Assembly: GCF_014697425.1 (NCBI RefSeq)
Contig: NZ_JACJRU010000018.1
Coordinates: 1 to 64,000, forward strand
From: Nostoc sp. FACHB-110
Lineage (GTDB): Bacteria > Cyanobacteriota > Cyanobacteriia > Cyanobacteriales > Nostocaceae
Direction of reading: 5' to 3'
DNA length: 64,000 nt
Positions 33,007 through 42,381 of this stretch are shown one piece after another. The notes below the pieces were generated by a model. It was not told the DNA's origin, ran no database searches, and saw nothing but the letters and a program-made list of their open reading frames with translations. The position numbers and the translations under genes are program-made. How positions within the stretch are numbered: position 1 is the first letter of the stretch; every line of letters starts with the position of its first letter.

Positions 33007-35523
33007 TTAATAATTTGTCATTAATTTTGCGGCTGTAATTATGGCTTGTCCTAACGATAAACCGCCATCGTTAGTAGGAACTAAGCTATGAGTTAGTACA
33101 TTAATATTAGAGGCTTGTAACTGTTGAGCGACTAACTGCAATAAGATAGTATTTTGCAATACTCCTCCTGTGAGAACCACTTGCTGAATTTGATATTCTT
33201 GACACAGAAGCTTAACCATTTTTACTGTAATATGAGCTAAACTCTGGTGAAATTTAGCAGCTATGACTGATTGGGGAATTTCTTGCTGCAAATCACTGAG
33301 TAAAGCTGACCACATTGGTGCTGAGTCTATACAATAGATATTATCGGAAAAGTTAAAATTAAAGGGATAAATTAGCTTTTCTTTATGATTGTTTAAGATG
33401 TTAACATCAACTAAAGATTCTAAAGCGATCGCAGCTTGTCCTTCATAGCTACATGCTTCAGTACAAATACCAATAGCGGCGGCCACCGCATCAAATAATC
33501 GCCCGACTGATGAGGCTGGAGGTGAGTTAATGTTTTTTTCTATAACTTGATTGAGTAATTTTAATGGCTTTTTTTTCAGAAATTTTAATATTTCCAAATC
33601 AGTATATTTTGATTGACATTGCTCCCAAAGATTTGCTGAGATTAAGTGGGCGTAGGTATTACGCCAAGGTTGATAAATTGCTTGTTCACCGCCTATCATC
33701 GCCACTGGTTTAAATGTTGCTAGTCGCTGAAATTGACGGTAATCAGCCAGCAGAAATTCTCCGCCCCAAAGTGTGCCATCTTCGCCATAACCCAAACCAT
33801 CAAAAGCAATACCCAAAACTGGTGATGTATTTAAAGCAATGCTATGTTCTGCCAGACAAGCAGCGATGTGGGCGTGATGATGTTGAATTTGAAGCAGAGG
33901 AATTTGATTAGCCGTGGCGAGTTCTTTACCGAGTTTACTAGAGAGATATTCGGGGTGTTTATCAATTGCGATCGCTTCTGGTTTATGCTCAAATAAATTC
34001 AAGTATAAATTCAGCGTTTCCTGATAAGCATTAAACGCCGCCGCATTTTCTAAATCACCTAAATGTTGCGATAAAATTGCCTCTCCATCACGTAATAAGC
34101 AAAAAGTATTTTTTAACTCACTCCCCATTGCTAAAATTGGCGGTACTTCCTCAAATCCTGGCGGTAACTTAATCGGTGCTGGTGCATATCCCCTGGCACG
34201 ACGAAGTATTTGTAATTTATCACCAACAACCCGCACAACCGAATCATCGACACGGTTAATAATATCTCTGTTATGTAAAATAAAATAATCAGCAATCTTG
34301 CCTAACTTTTCTCGCGCCTCATCATTATCAATACACTGTGGTTCATCAGAAATATTGCCACTCGTTAACACAATTGGGCGATTCATCCGCCGCAGAATTA
34401 AATGATGCAAAGGCGTATAAGGTAGCATGAATCCCAGAGTATTTTGTCCTGGTGCAACGGATTCTGCTATGAAGTGCTGAGTGCTTTTATGAGAGTGCTG
34501 AGTGTTTTCAGGAGAGTGCTGAGTGCTTCTATTATTATTTACAGAACTTAAACTCAATCCCTCTGTAACTCCTCTTCCCTCCTCTCCTTCGCGCTCTTTG
34601 CGCCCTACCCTGCGGGAAGCCGCTTGCGCGTCTATGCGGTTCGTTTCTTCTTTCCTCCGCAACAAAACAACCGGCGCAGCAGAACTAACTAATAACGCCT
34701 TCTCTTTCTCACCAACAATACAATATTCCTCAATTACCGCCAAATCTCGCGCCATCAAAGCAAAAGGCTTATCATAACGTTGCTTGCGCTGACGTAATTT
34801 CTGCACAGCAACTTCATTTGTTGCATCACAAGCCAAATGAAACCCACCTATCCCCTTAATTGCAACAATTTCACCCTTTTGCAACAAAGTACAAACAGCA
34901 TCCACATCATCCATCATCGAAAACATCGAAGCAGTCACAGGTTTACCATCAGCACGTTCTAGCCAAGCAGAAGGGCCGCAACTATGGCAAGCTGTAGGTT
35001 GAGCATGAAATCTGCGGTTTTCAACATCGTGATATTCTGCTGCACATTCAGCGCACATCACAAACGCAGACATACTGGTATTGCATCTGTCATAGGGAAT
35101 GGCGCGAATAATACTCAGACGGGGGCCGCAATGAGTACAGTTAGTAAAAGGGTAACGGTAAAACCGACTAAAGGGGTCAAAAATTTCCTTTTGACATTGG
35201 GGACAAGTCGCCGCATCTGGTGTGATGTCAGTTTTGATTTTGTTACTGACACTTGGCGAAATCACAAAATCATCACACTTCAACTCTTCTGTACATCGAG
35301 TTCTGATTAACTCTTGAATTTTTGCCAGTGGTGGACATTCTTGCTGTAACCTCACCACAAACTCAGCTAAGGCTTCCTCACTTCCAGAGACACGAATTAA
35401 TACACCTTCTCCATCATTACAAACATCGCCCCGCAACCCGCAAGCTTTAGCCAGACGGTAAACAGTCGGACGAAACCCCACCCCCTGAACAGTACCTCTA
35501 ACTCTAATTTCTTCACTTGTCAT
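33007..35523 (-). CDS. hypF: Carbamoyltransferase HypF with a repeat-derived insertion
   Basis: An 838-residue enzyme that moves a carbamoyl group to HypE as precursor of the CN ligands. Domains: acylphosphatase (IRVRGTVQGVGFRPTVYRLA, residues 3-22), two zinc fingers (CPQCQKE...CTHCGPR; CAECAAEY...CHSCGPS), YrdC-like domain (about 180-370) and the Kae1-like domain with HHHAHIAACLAEH. Start is ATG 35523 after GAGAAGA; the longer reading from 35604 adds residues without homology. Residues about 283-350 are an extra Ser/Thr/Gln-rich segment not expected in HypF: it is encoded by dispersed-repeat DNA plus a 21-bp tandem repeat that keep the frame. Its start overlaps the NHL gene stop by 11 bases. 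Confidence 0.95.
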   Translation of the reverse strand: MTSEEIRVRGTVQGVGFRPTVYRLAKACGLRGDVCNDGEGVLIRVSGSEEALAEFVVRLQQECPPLAKIQELIRTRCTEELKCDDFVISPSVSNKIKTDITPDAATCPQCQKEIFDPFSRFYRYPFTNCTHCGPRLSIIRAIPYDRCNTSMSAFVMCAECAAEYHDVENRRFHAQPTACHSCGPSAWLERADGKPVTASMFSMMDDVDAVCTLLQKGEIVAIKGIGGFHLACDATNEVAVQKLRQRKQRYDKPFALMARDLAVIEEYCIVGEKEKALLVSSAAPVVLLRRKEETNRIDAQAASRRVGRKEREGEEGRGVTEGLSLSSVNNNRSTQHSPENTQHSHKSTQHFIAESVAPGQNTLGFMLPYTPLHHLILRRMNRPIVLTSGNISDEPQCIDNDEAREKLGKIADYFILHNRDIINRVDDSVVRVVGDKLQILRRARGYAPAPIKLPPGFEEVPPILAMGSELKNTFCLLRDGEAILSQHLGDLENAAAFNAYQETLNLYLNLFEHKPEAIAIDKHPEYLSSKLGKELATANQIPLLQIQHHHAHIAACLAEHSIALNTSPVLGIAFDGLGYGEDGTLWGGEFLLADYRQFQRLATFKPVAMIGGEQAIYQPWRNTYAHLISANLWEQCQSKYTDLEILKFLKKKPLKLLNQVIEKNINSPPASSVGRLFDAVAAAIGICTEACSYEGQAAIALESLVDVNILNNHKEKLIYPFNFNFSDNIYCIDSAPMWSALLSDLQQEIPQSVIAAKFHQSLAHITVKMVKLLCQEYQIQQVVLTGGVLQNTILLQLVAQQLQASNINVLTHSLVPTNDGGLSLGQAIITAAKLMTNY
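34473..34535. repeat. Three tandem 21-bp units inside hypF
   Basis: Units at 34473-34493, 34494-34514 and 34515-34535, each close to AGTGCTGAGTGCTTTTATGAG, encode STQH-type repeats on the minus strand. Next to them (about 34595-34660) is a GCGGGAAGCCGCTTGCGCG dispersed repeat, also translated. Confidence 0.85.
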
Positions 35524-36739
35524 ATTCTTCTCTGCGCCCTCTGCGTCTCTGTGGTTCGTTATCAAACCCCCACAATAAAACCCGATTATTTCCAGAATCA
35601 GCAATTACCGCCGTATTCCCGCAAATTTTCACCCCATAAGGCCAATTCAAACTATCACGCGACGGGAGTCCATAATTGCGGTTTTCGCTTTTACTTTGAC
35701 AGCTACTTTGCCCAATGATTGCAGATGCGATCGCACCTTGCAATGATAATATAGATTCCGGCCTCTGCCAGCCTAGCAAGCGCGAATTTGCCGTATCCGC
35801 CACTAGCAACCATTCCCCAGTCGTCGCCACCCCATAAGGCATACTTAAACTACTGCCACTCGGCCAATATACCCCTTGATTCATCTCCACAAAATCAAAG
35901 CTATTTTGTCCTAACACCACCGCACAAGGCGCATTATTTTCTGTGGGGATGCCTTGCCAAATCATCACACGATGATTACCCGCATCAGCGACAACCAAAT
36001 TATCATGCCAAACTGCAATATCATGACACCAACGCATACTCGCCGCCGTTGCAGAAGCACCGCCATTTTCATTCCGAGAAATCATATCTGGTTGTCCCAG
36101 AACTATATCCGCAGGCTGACCATTTTCTGTGGGTAATTGCTGCCAAATTAACAACCTGCGATTACCAGTATCCGCCACAAATAGCTTACCTTGATGATAG
36201 AAAACACCATAAGGCCAGTGCATTGTATTAGCAGTTGCTTTTTGAGTACCGCGATTTGGTTCATTATCAATAAAATTAGTCTGTCCTAATACCAAATCGG
36301 CTGGCACATTACTATCTTCTGGAACATTTTGCCAAATCAAAACGCGATGATTCCAAGCATCAGCCACCGCTAAACCTTGGCCACAAACACAAATACCAGT
36401 GGGGACGCTAACCGTGTTTCTGCCTGGCTTACCTTTAGCATTCTGCCCTTCATGATAAAAGTCTGGTTGTCCAATTACCCAGTCTGCCGGCTGATTATCT
36501 TCACTGGGTAAATTGCGCCATCCTAATAATCGATGATGTCCTGTATCTGACACCCACAAAGACTGATTTTTTGATATTAAACAAGCCCCACGGGGGCCAA
36601 ACATGGTGATGGGACTAGGTGCTATTGGGATAGCTAATTGTTGCGGTTCAAGAGTAGTACCTAAAATTACCTCTGCACCATCAGGTGATAAAGGTAAAGA
36701 AGACAACTTTGTTAAATAATTATTGTCAGGGATATACAT
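35513..36739 (-). CDS. NHL-repeat beta-propeller protein upstream of hypF
   Basis: A roughly 408-residue protein built of six or so NHL repeats, seen as recurring phrases such as LWVSDTGHHRLLGWRNLP, GLAVADAWNHRVLIWQNVP, LFVADTGNRRLLIWQQLP, LVVADAGNHRVMIWQGIP, LLVADTANSRLLGWQ and TAVIADSGNNRVLLWG, each followed by a VLGQxxF turn. No signal peptide is evident. Such a gene precedes hypF in several heterocystous cyanobacteria; the function is unknown and may be scaffolding. I prefer ATG 36739 to the TTG at 36748. The last residues (NEPQRRRGRREEYDK) are encoded by a CGCAGAG-type dispersed repeat that overlaps the hypF start, so the native C-terminus may have been replaced. Confidence 0.85.
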   Translation of the reverse strand: MYIPDNNYLTKLSSLPLSPDGAEVILGTTLEPQQLAIPIAPSPITMFGPRGACLISKNQSLWVSDTGHHRLLGWRNLPSEDNQPADWVIGQPDFYHEGQNAKGKPGRNTVSVPTGICVCGQGLAVADAWNHRVLIWQNVPEDSNVPADLVLGQTNFIDNEPNRGTQKATANTMHWPYGVFYHQGKLFVADTGNRRLLIWQQLPTENGQPADIVLGQPDMISRNENGGASATAASMRWCHDIAVWHDNLVVADAGNHRVMIWQGIPTENNAPCAVVLGQNSFDFVEMNQGVYWPSGSSLSMPYGVATTGEWLLVADTANSRLLGWQRPESILSLQGAIASAIIGQSSCQSKSENRNYGLPSRDSLNWPYGVKICGNTAVIADSGNNRVLLWGFDNEPQRRRGRREEYDK

Positions 36740-36907
36740 TAACCGCAATTAAATACTCATAATTATTTAAAACTATTAGTATTTCTTGGCGTGTATCTGG
36801 AGTTGCAATTTTGAACTAATTTTTAAGTTTGTAGCAATGACTTTTTTAATGATGTACTGAAGATTTTAAGTATGCAAAAACATCATTTCATACATTACCA
36901 TAGATAA

Positions 36908-36929
36908 GAGAAAGGCGATCGCCTTTCTC
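36908..36929. repeat. Perfect 22-bp palindrome containing HIP1
   Basis: GAGAAAGGCGATCGCCTTTCTC is its own reverse complement. It lies 38 bp after the pstB stop codon (minus strand) and could form a hairpin at the end of that transcript, although no T-run follows. Confidence 0.7.
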
Positions 36930-36967
36930 CATCTGAATAATATGCGGTATCAGGTTTGATGAGATGG

Positions 36968-37798
36968 TTAACCGAAGCGTCCACTAATATAGTCTTCGGC
37001 TTCTTTTGTGTTAGGCGAACTAAACATTTGTTCTGTGAGACTAAACTCGACCAATTTTCCGCGACGCTTGCTATGTTCGTCGATTTCTGTATTGAAGAAG
37101 GCTGTCCAATCGGCAACTCTAGCAGCTTGCTGCATATTATGTGTCACCATAATTATGGTATATTGCTGCTTGAGTTCTAAGCAGAGTTCTTCGACTTGAC
37201 GGCTAGAAATAGGATCAAGAGCCGAGCATGGTTCATCCATTAATAATACATCTGGCTTCATGGCGATCGCTCTAGCTATACAAAGTCTTTGTTGTTGTCC
37301 TCCAGACAAAGCCGTACCTTTTTCTTTGAGTTTGTCTTTGACTTCATCCCAAATAGCGGCGCGTCTTAAAGAATCTTCTACTAATTCATCTAAATTCCCT
37401 TTATAGCCATTTGCCCGCGGCCCAAAGGCTATATTTTCGTAGATAGATTTGGGAAAAGGATTTGGTCTTTGAAAAACCATCCCGACTTGACGGCGCAATT
37501 TTACAGAATTAATTTTAGGATCATAAATATTGCGATCGCGGTAATTTAACCTACCTTCAACCTTCGCGCCCGGAATCAAATCATTCATCCGATTAAAGCA
37601 ACGCAATAATGTACTTTTCCCGCATCCTGAAGGGCCAATAAATGCAACTATCTTTTTTTCAGGAATTTGTAAATAGACATCTAGAAGTGCTAAAAATCCT
37701 CCATAAAATACCTTCACACCTTCAACATTAAATACAGTATCATTTTGGTCTATTGTGGCACTATCTGATTGACTTCTACTGTGATTACTGTAGGGCAT
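36968..37798 (-). CDS. pstB: Phosphate ABC transporter ATP-binding protein PstB
   Basis: A 276-residue ATPase that powers high-affinity phosphate import. Walker A GPSGCGKST is at residues 55-63, the PstB-specific CFNRMNDLIPGAK follows, then Q-loop MVFQRPNPFPKSIYENIAFG, signature LSGGQQQRLCIARA and Walker B VLLMDEPCSALDP, switch histidine in VTHNMQQAARVAD. AGGAG lies eight bases before ATG 37798. It is the last gene of pstS-C-A-B on the minus strand, 53 bp after pstA. Confidence 0.96.
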   Translation of the reverse strand: MPYSNHSRSQSDSATIDQNDTVFNVEGVKVFYGGFLALLDVYLQIPEKKIVAFIGPSGCGKSTLLRCFNRMNDLIPGAKVEGRLNYRDRNIYDPKINSVKLRRQVGMVFQRPNPFPKSIYENIAFGPRANGYKGNLDELVEDSLRRAAIWDEVKDKLKEKGTALSGGQQQRLCIARAIAMKPDVLLMDEPCSALDPISSRQVEELCLELKQQYTIIMVTHNMQQAARVADWTAFFNTEIDEHSKRRGKLVEFSLTEQMFSSPNTKEAEDYISGRFG

Positions 37799-37850
37799 TT
37801 TGTAAATCTCCTAGTTGTCTGTAAATGCCTGATAACTTCAACAAATTCAA

Positions 37851-38789
37851 TTAATGAATCGTGAAGCGTTGTCTAATATAAATGGCTACACCATTTAAAG
37901 CTAAAATCAAAAGTAACAACGCAATAATTGTGGCTGCTGCTGCATTGGCAAAACCTGGTTCGGGGCGAGTAATATAACTGTAAATTTGAATTGGTAACGC
38001 CATAAATCTCTGGAATAAACCAGGATTAAATGTGAGAAAACCTACCGCACCTACAACAATCAAAGATGCTGCATCGCCAATAGCGCGAGATATAGAAATA
38101 ATCACTCCTGTTAAGATACCAGGAATCGCATAAGGGATAACATGACTACTGATTGTTTTCCATTTTGTCGCCCCTAATCCATAAGAAGCATATCGCAAAG
38201 AATTAGGAACTGCTCGAATCGCTTCTCTAGCAGTCACAATAATTACTGGTAAAGATAATAAAGATAAAGTCAATGCACCAGAAATTAAAGCCGGGCCAAA
38301 TCCTAACAAATAATTAAAAACTCCTAAACCCAACAACCCATAAACAATCGAAGGAACCCCTGCTAAATTACTAATATTAATCTCAATAATTGCAGTCCAC
38401 CAATTTCTAGGGGCGTACTCTTCTAAATATAAAGCTGCTCCCACCCCAATAGGAACAGTCACACAAATTACCACAACTCCTAAAATAATACTACTAATAA
38501 TTGCCGGACGAATGCCACCTTGATCGGGAAAACGCGAAGGCGTATCTGTTAAAAAACCTGGCGTGATAAATCTGGCTAACCCATCTCGAAAAATATCAAA
38601 TAGCAGTAACGCTAAAACAAATAAACCAATTAACAACCCCAACAAGAAAAGTAATTCAAATATTTTTCCGAGTAACTCTCTTTTTTCAATATTATCAGTA
38701 AATTCTGCCGTTGTATCGAAATCATCTTCTGGTCGATAAGTTGTCGTCATAGTTATATCAGTAGTATTTAATTTATCAATTATTTCCAT
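37851..38789 (-). CDS. pstA: Phosphate ABC transporter permease PstA
   Basis: A 312-residue inner-membrane permease with six hydrophobic helices and the EAA loop AIRAVPNSLRYASYGLGATKWKTISSHVIPYAIPG (written in family form EA-x-RAVP). It pairs with PstC to form the channel. The start is uncertain: ATG 38789 gives a 13-residue extra leader, ATG 38750 (MTTTYRPEDD) is an alternative. The 38-bp spacer upstream is made of GGGAACAGG / TTCCCTGTT words, a dispersed repeat. Operon position fixes identity. Confidence 0.94.
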   Translation of the reverse strand: MEIIDKLNTTDITMTTTYRPEDDFDTTAEFTDNIEKRELLGKIFELLFLLGLLIGLFVLALLLFDIFRDGLARFITPGFLTDTPSRFPDQGGIRPAIISSIILGVVVICVTVPIGVGAALYLEEYAPRNWWTAIIEINISNLAGVPSIVYGLLGLGVFNYLLGFGPALISGALTLSLLSLPVIIVTAREAIRAVPNSLRYASYGLGATKWKTISSHVIPYAIPGILTGVIISISRAIGDAASLIVVGAVGFLTFNPGLFQRFMALPIQIYSYITRPEPGFANAAAATIIALLLLILALNGVAIYIRQRFTIH

Positions 38790-38827
38790 CCAGGGAACAG
38801 GAGATTATTTACCTATTCCCTGTTGCA

Positions 38828-39769
38828 TTAGTCGTACTTCTCTTTAAACCGATTAGCAATCCAGTAACTAATAATATTTAAAGCCAAAGTAATCAAAAAC
38901 AAAAGTGCGCCAACAGCGTATAAAGTCTTAAAATTAAGACTGCCCCGGGGACTATCACCACCAGAAATTTGTGCCATATAAGCCGTCATCGTTTCTACTG
39001 ATTCGGCAAAATTAATAGTGATTCTTGGTTGTTGTCCAGCCGCAATAACAACAGTCATTGTTTCACCCACAGCGCGAGAAATGCCGAGAATAATTGAGGC
39101 AATAATTCCCGAAAGTGCTGCTGGTAAAACCACTTTAAAAATTGATTCTAATTTAGTAATACCTAAAGCATAAGCTCCTTCTCGTAAAGAACGCGGCACT
39201 GCTTGAATTGCATCTAAACTAATCGAACCAACCGTAGGCGTAATCATGACTCCCATCATTAACCCTGCACTTAAAGCATTGAATAATTCTAAAGGAAGGA
39301 TATTTCTAATTAATGGGGTGATAAATAATAAGGCAAAATAACCATAAACTACAGTTGGTATCCCTGCTAAAAGTTCCACGGCTGGACGTAAAATTGCGGC
39401 GACTTTTGGTTGAGCATATTCACTTAAATAAATTGCCGAAGATAAGCCTAAAGGAATTGCCACAGCCATTGCGATCGCAGTCGTTAAAAACGTACCATTA
39501 ATTAAAGGCCAAACACCAAAATGTCGGTCAGCAAATAGAGGTGTCCATTTAGTATCCAAGAAAAATTGAGCAAAAGAAACTTCTTGGAAAAAGCCAAATG
39601 TTTCCTGAAAAATAATTAAGACTATTCCAAACGTAGTTAAAACCGAAACTAAAGCACAACCAAACAAAACTATTGCAATAATCTTTTCGACAATATCATC
39701 GGAAGCATTTTTTTCTAATGACTGTCTCAATCTTTGATAGTCATCTTCTTGAGGATTTGTGATGCGCAT
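38828..39769 (-). CDS. pstC: Phosphate ABC transporter permease PstC
   Basis: A 313-residue permease with six helices, EAA loop in AIQAVPRSLREGAYALGITKLE and the PstC phrase SGGDSPRGSLNFKTLYAVGALLF before the last helix. AGGAA precedes ATG 39769. It lies 26 bp after pstS and before pstA, as in canonical pst operons. Confidence 0.95.
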   Translation of the reverse strand: MRITNPQEDDYQRLRQSLEKNASDDIVEKIIAIVLFGCALVSVLTTFGIVLIIFQETFGFFQEVSFAQFFLDTKWTPLFADRHFGVWPLINGTFLTTAIAMAVAIPLGLSSAIYLSEYAQPKVAAILRPAVELLAGIPTVVYGYFALLFITPLIRNILPLELFNALSAGLMMGVMITPTVGSISLDAIQAVPRSLREGAYALGITKLESIFKVVLPAALSGIIASIILGISRAVGETMTVVIAAGQQPRITINFAESVETMTAYMAQISGGDSPRGSLNFKTLYAVGALLFLITLALNIISYWIANRFKEKYD

Positions 39770-39795
39770 AAAAATTCCTATTCATCAAGTTTGAC

Positions 39796-40797
39796 TTAAA
39801 TAAAATTGGTGATTGGTTCGCCTGGTTTGGCTTTTTTAAACTTTGTCCCAGTTTCACCTTTGGCAAATTTTTCTTTCACTTTGCCATAAGCTTCATCTGG
39901 TAGTGCAACATAACCAACGCTATCTACCCATTTCCAAGAATTATCTAGATAAAAATCCACAAACTCTTTAACTGCTGGCTTATTATCTAGAGATTTTTTA
40001 CTGACATAAATGAATAAAGGACGAGATAAAGGTGTGTAGGTATTTTTAATCACATTATCTATAGGTACTGGTTTTTCACACTTGCCAGATGGGTTTTCCA
40101 CAGCCACCAAATTTAATTTATCTTGGTTTTGAATGTAATAAGAAATACCTACATAACCCAAGGCTGTCGCATCACCAGCTACCCCTTGTACTAAAAGATT
40201 TTGATTGTGACTAGGAGTATAATCTGTCCGGCCATTTTTCGCTTTGCCAGTCACCGCTTGAGTCATATAATCAAATGTCCCTGTATCCGAAGCTGGCGCA
40301 TATAATTTCAGTTTTTGATTAGGAAATTTCGGATTAACTTGATTCCAACTCAAAATTTTACCGTCTGATTTAGCACTCCAAATTTTCTCTAATTCTTTAA
40401 TAGTTAGACATTTAGCAAAGGTATTTTGAGGGTTAGCAATCACAGCAATTCCATCTAAACCTATGGGTAATTCGACAAATTCAATATTTTTACTTTGACA
40501 TTTTTTAATTTCTTCATCTCTAATAGTCCGAGACGCGCCCACAATATCAATATCACCATTACAAAACTTACTTATACCGCCACCAGTACCACTGGATGCT
40601 ACACTCACTTGGGCTTCCGGTTTGACCTTGCTATATTCTTCTGCCACTGCTAAAGAAATCGGAAAACCAACCGCAGCCCCATCAATACTAACTTGACGCT
40701 GTAATTCTTCACCACTACTACAGGCAGTTATCGTACTCAAAATTAGCATTAAGTTTGTGAAATGAAAGCCAGATTTAACTAGAGTAGGCAATCTCAT
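39796..40797 (-). CDS. pstS: Phosphate-binding lipoprotein PstS (PstS1-like)
   Basis: A 333-residue periplasmic phosphate-binding protein of the PstS/SphX family. The leader ends in the lipobox TITAC (Cys near residue 26), so it is lipid-anchored. The phosphate-binding phrase VASSGTGGGISKFCNGDIDIVGASRTI and the later APASDTGTFDYMTQA are the family signature. First gene of the pst operon; 157 bp of spacer separate it from sbpA upstream on the same strand. I looked for PhoB-type repeats in that spacer and saw none that I trust. Confidence 0.92.
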   Translation of the reverse strand: MRLPTLVKSGFHFTNLMLILSTITACSSGEELQRQVSIDGAAVGFPISLAVAEEYSKVKPEAQVSVASSGTGGGISKFCNGDIDIVGASRTIRDEEIKKCQSKNIEFVELPIGLDGIAVIANPQNTFAKCLTIKELEKIWSAKSDGKILSWNQVNPKFPNQKLKLYAPASDTGTFDYMTQAVTGKAKNGRTDYTPSHNQNLLVQGVAGDATALGYVGISYYIQNQDKLNLVAVENPSGKCEKPVPIDNVIKNTYTPLSRPLFIYVSKKSLDNKPAVKEFVDFYLDNSWKWVDSVGYVALPDEAYGKVKEKFAKGETGTKFKKAKPGEPITNFI

Positions 40798-40954
40798 AAA
40801 CTATCCAAAATTTGCAAGTGTTTTAGATGAAAGTAACTTTAATTGCAGCCTTAAGCACCACCAAGTCAAAATTGATCAGGAATTGATTCATCAAATATTT
40901 TGCTGATTTTCAATTATTGACTTTGGCATTATTCCAGTTACATGAATATTTCCC

Positions 40955-42088
40955 TCAGGCTTTTTTAGCAGATTGTATTTGGTCAAAAATTGCCCCATTA
41001 TTAAAAAATTTATTTTGAATCAAATCCCAACCACCTAAATCTTGAGCCGTGAATAATGTATTGATTGGAGGGTGTTTGGCTGCTACTTCTTGGGTAACGG
41101 TGGGATTCACCGGACGATATTGTAATTTCGCAAATTCGCGTTGTGCTTCTGTCGAGTATAAGAAATCAACAAAGGCGGCGGCAACTTCTCGATTACCGTG
41201 TTTATCAACGTTTTTATCAACTACCGCTACAGGATTATCAATAGAAATGTTAACTTGCGGCACTGTGTAAGGTAGTTTTGTACCATTGTTTTCTGCCAAA
41301 GCAATTTCATTTTCATAGTTAATTAAGACATCGCCTTGATTTTTTTGAAAAAATAAATCGCTAGCTTCGCGCGCATCTTTAGTCAGAATTGGCGTATTTT
41401 TATAGACTTGAGTGACATAATTTAATGCGGCTGTTTCATCACCGCCTGTCAGAGTTACCGAACCCCAAAAAGCCAAGAATTCCCAAATCGCAATCCCAGA
41501 AGTTTTTGGGTTAGCGGCGATTAATGTTACGCCATCTTTTGCTAAGTCTTGCCAAGTATTAATCCCTTTAGGATTGCCTGCGCGTGTAACGATCGCCGCT
41601 ACAGATTTACTAACAATACCATTTCTCGGCGCACGGTTTTCCCAACCTGCTTTAATCAAACCTGCTTGCTGAATTTTGTTGACATCTAATGGCAATGCCA
41701 AATGTACAATATCTGCTTCTTGAGAACCTGCAATCACCGCTGCTGCTTGCGCCCCAGAACCACCATAACTTTGCTCAAAAGTGACATTTTGATTGTGTTC
41801 TTGCTTCCATTTGGCAACAAATTTAGGTATTATCTGGTCGTGAGCAGCTTTAGTTACGGAAAAAGAAACAAGCTTAAGTCTAACATCAGAAGTTCCAGCA
41901 TATCTGGTTTGCGAACAAGCTGCGATCGCGGTAATTAAAACAGCCCCCACCAACCATAAACTTACAAAGCTTTTAACATTGCGTACCTTCAACCACCTTG
42001 TAACTATTTGTTGGTAACGCTGTATAGCTTGCAATACTTTATCCACAATTAAGTGTCTCAACTGCGCTAGATGTTGCGACTTGCTCAT
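40955..42088 (-). CDS. sbpA: Sulfate ABC transporter substrate-binding protein
   Basis: A 377-residue sulfate-binding protein (Sbp/CysP family). After a long basic N-terminus, a hydrophobic helix ends in the lipobox AIAAC (near residue 57). The family signature is visible in VSFSVTKAAHDQIIPKFVAKW, QSYGGSGAQAAAVIAGSQEADIVHLALPLD, NPKTSGIAIWEFLA and LINYENEIALAE. I chose ATG 42088 because GGAG then sits eight bases upstream; GTG 42094 is too close to it. It directly precedes the pst operon on the same strand, although sulfate permease genes (cysT, cysW, cysA) are not here. Confidence 0.92.
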   Translation of the reverse strand: MSKSQHLAQLRHLIVDKVLQAIQRYQQIVTRWLKVRNVKSFVSLWLVGAVLITAIAACSQTRYAGTSDVRLKLVSFSVTKAAHDQIIPKFVAKWKQEHNQNVTFEQSYGGSGAQAAAVIAGSQEADIVHLALPLDVNKIQQAGLIKAGWENRAPRNGIVSKSVAAIVTRAGNPKGINTWQDLAKDGVTLIAANPKTSGIAIWEFLAFWGSVTLTGGDETAALNYVTQVYKNTPILTKDAREASDLFFQKNQGDVLINYENEIALAENNGTKLPYTVPQVNISIDNPVAVVDKNVDKHGNREVAAAFVDFLYSTEAQREFAKLQYRPVNPTVTQEVAAKHPPINTLFTAQDLGGWDLIQNKFFNNGAIFDQIQSAKKA

Positions 42089-42300
42089 CAGCACTGCTCC
42101 TTTATTTCCGGTATGTCGGGCGAGATACCGTGATTAAAACTATGGGAGTATTATACGAACTATAAACCTGGATCTATCAAGAGCTTTATTTTTTGTTACT
42201 GAGTCAACAAATTACCATCAGCAAATAAGCATCACTTAAGCATTTATCTAAAAAATCAAACCTTAGGCTGATTTTTGTTTACGGACTGTATGCAATGCAA

Positions 42301-42334
42301 AAATCCCCGACTTTATTCAAAAAGTCAGGGATTT
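42301..42334 (-). terminator. Rho-independent terminator
   Basis: Arms AAATCCCCGACTTT and AAAGTCAGGGATTT pair with one mismatch around ATTCAA; on the minus strand a T-rich tail follows. It ends the transcript of the exported protein at 42382-43005, and separates it from sbpA. Confidence 0.8.
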
Positions 42335-42381
42335 AATCTCAATTATTCAAAACTTAGAGTTCTGTCACCTATTACCTAGAA

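Noticed and set aside
36895..37116. A 73-codon minus-strand reading frame
   Set aside because: It overlaps the 3' end of pstB in another frame and spans the HIP1 palindrome; a shadow frame.
40798..40954. Pho box upstream of pstS
   Set aside because: No pair of TTAACC/CTTAAC-type repeats with correct spacing was seen; only isolated GCTTAAGGC.
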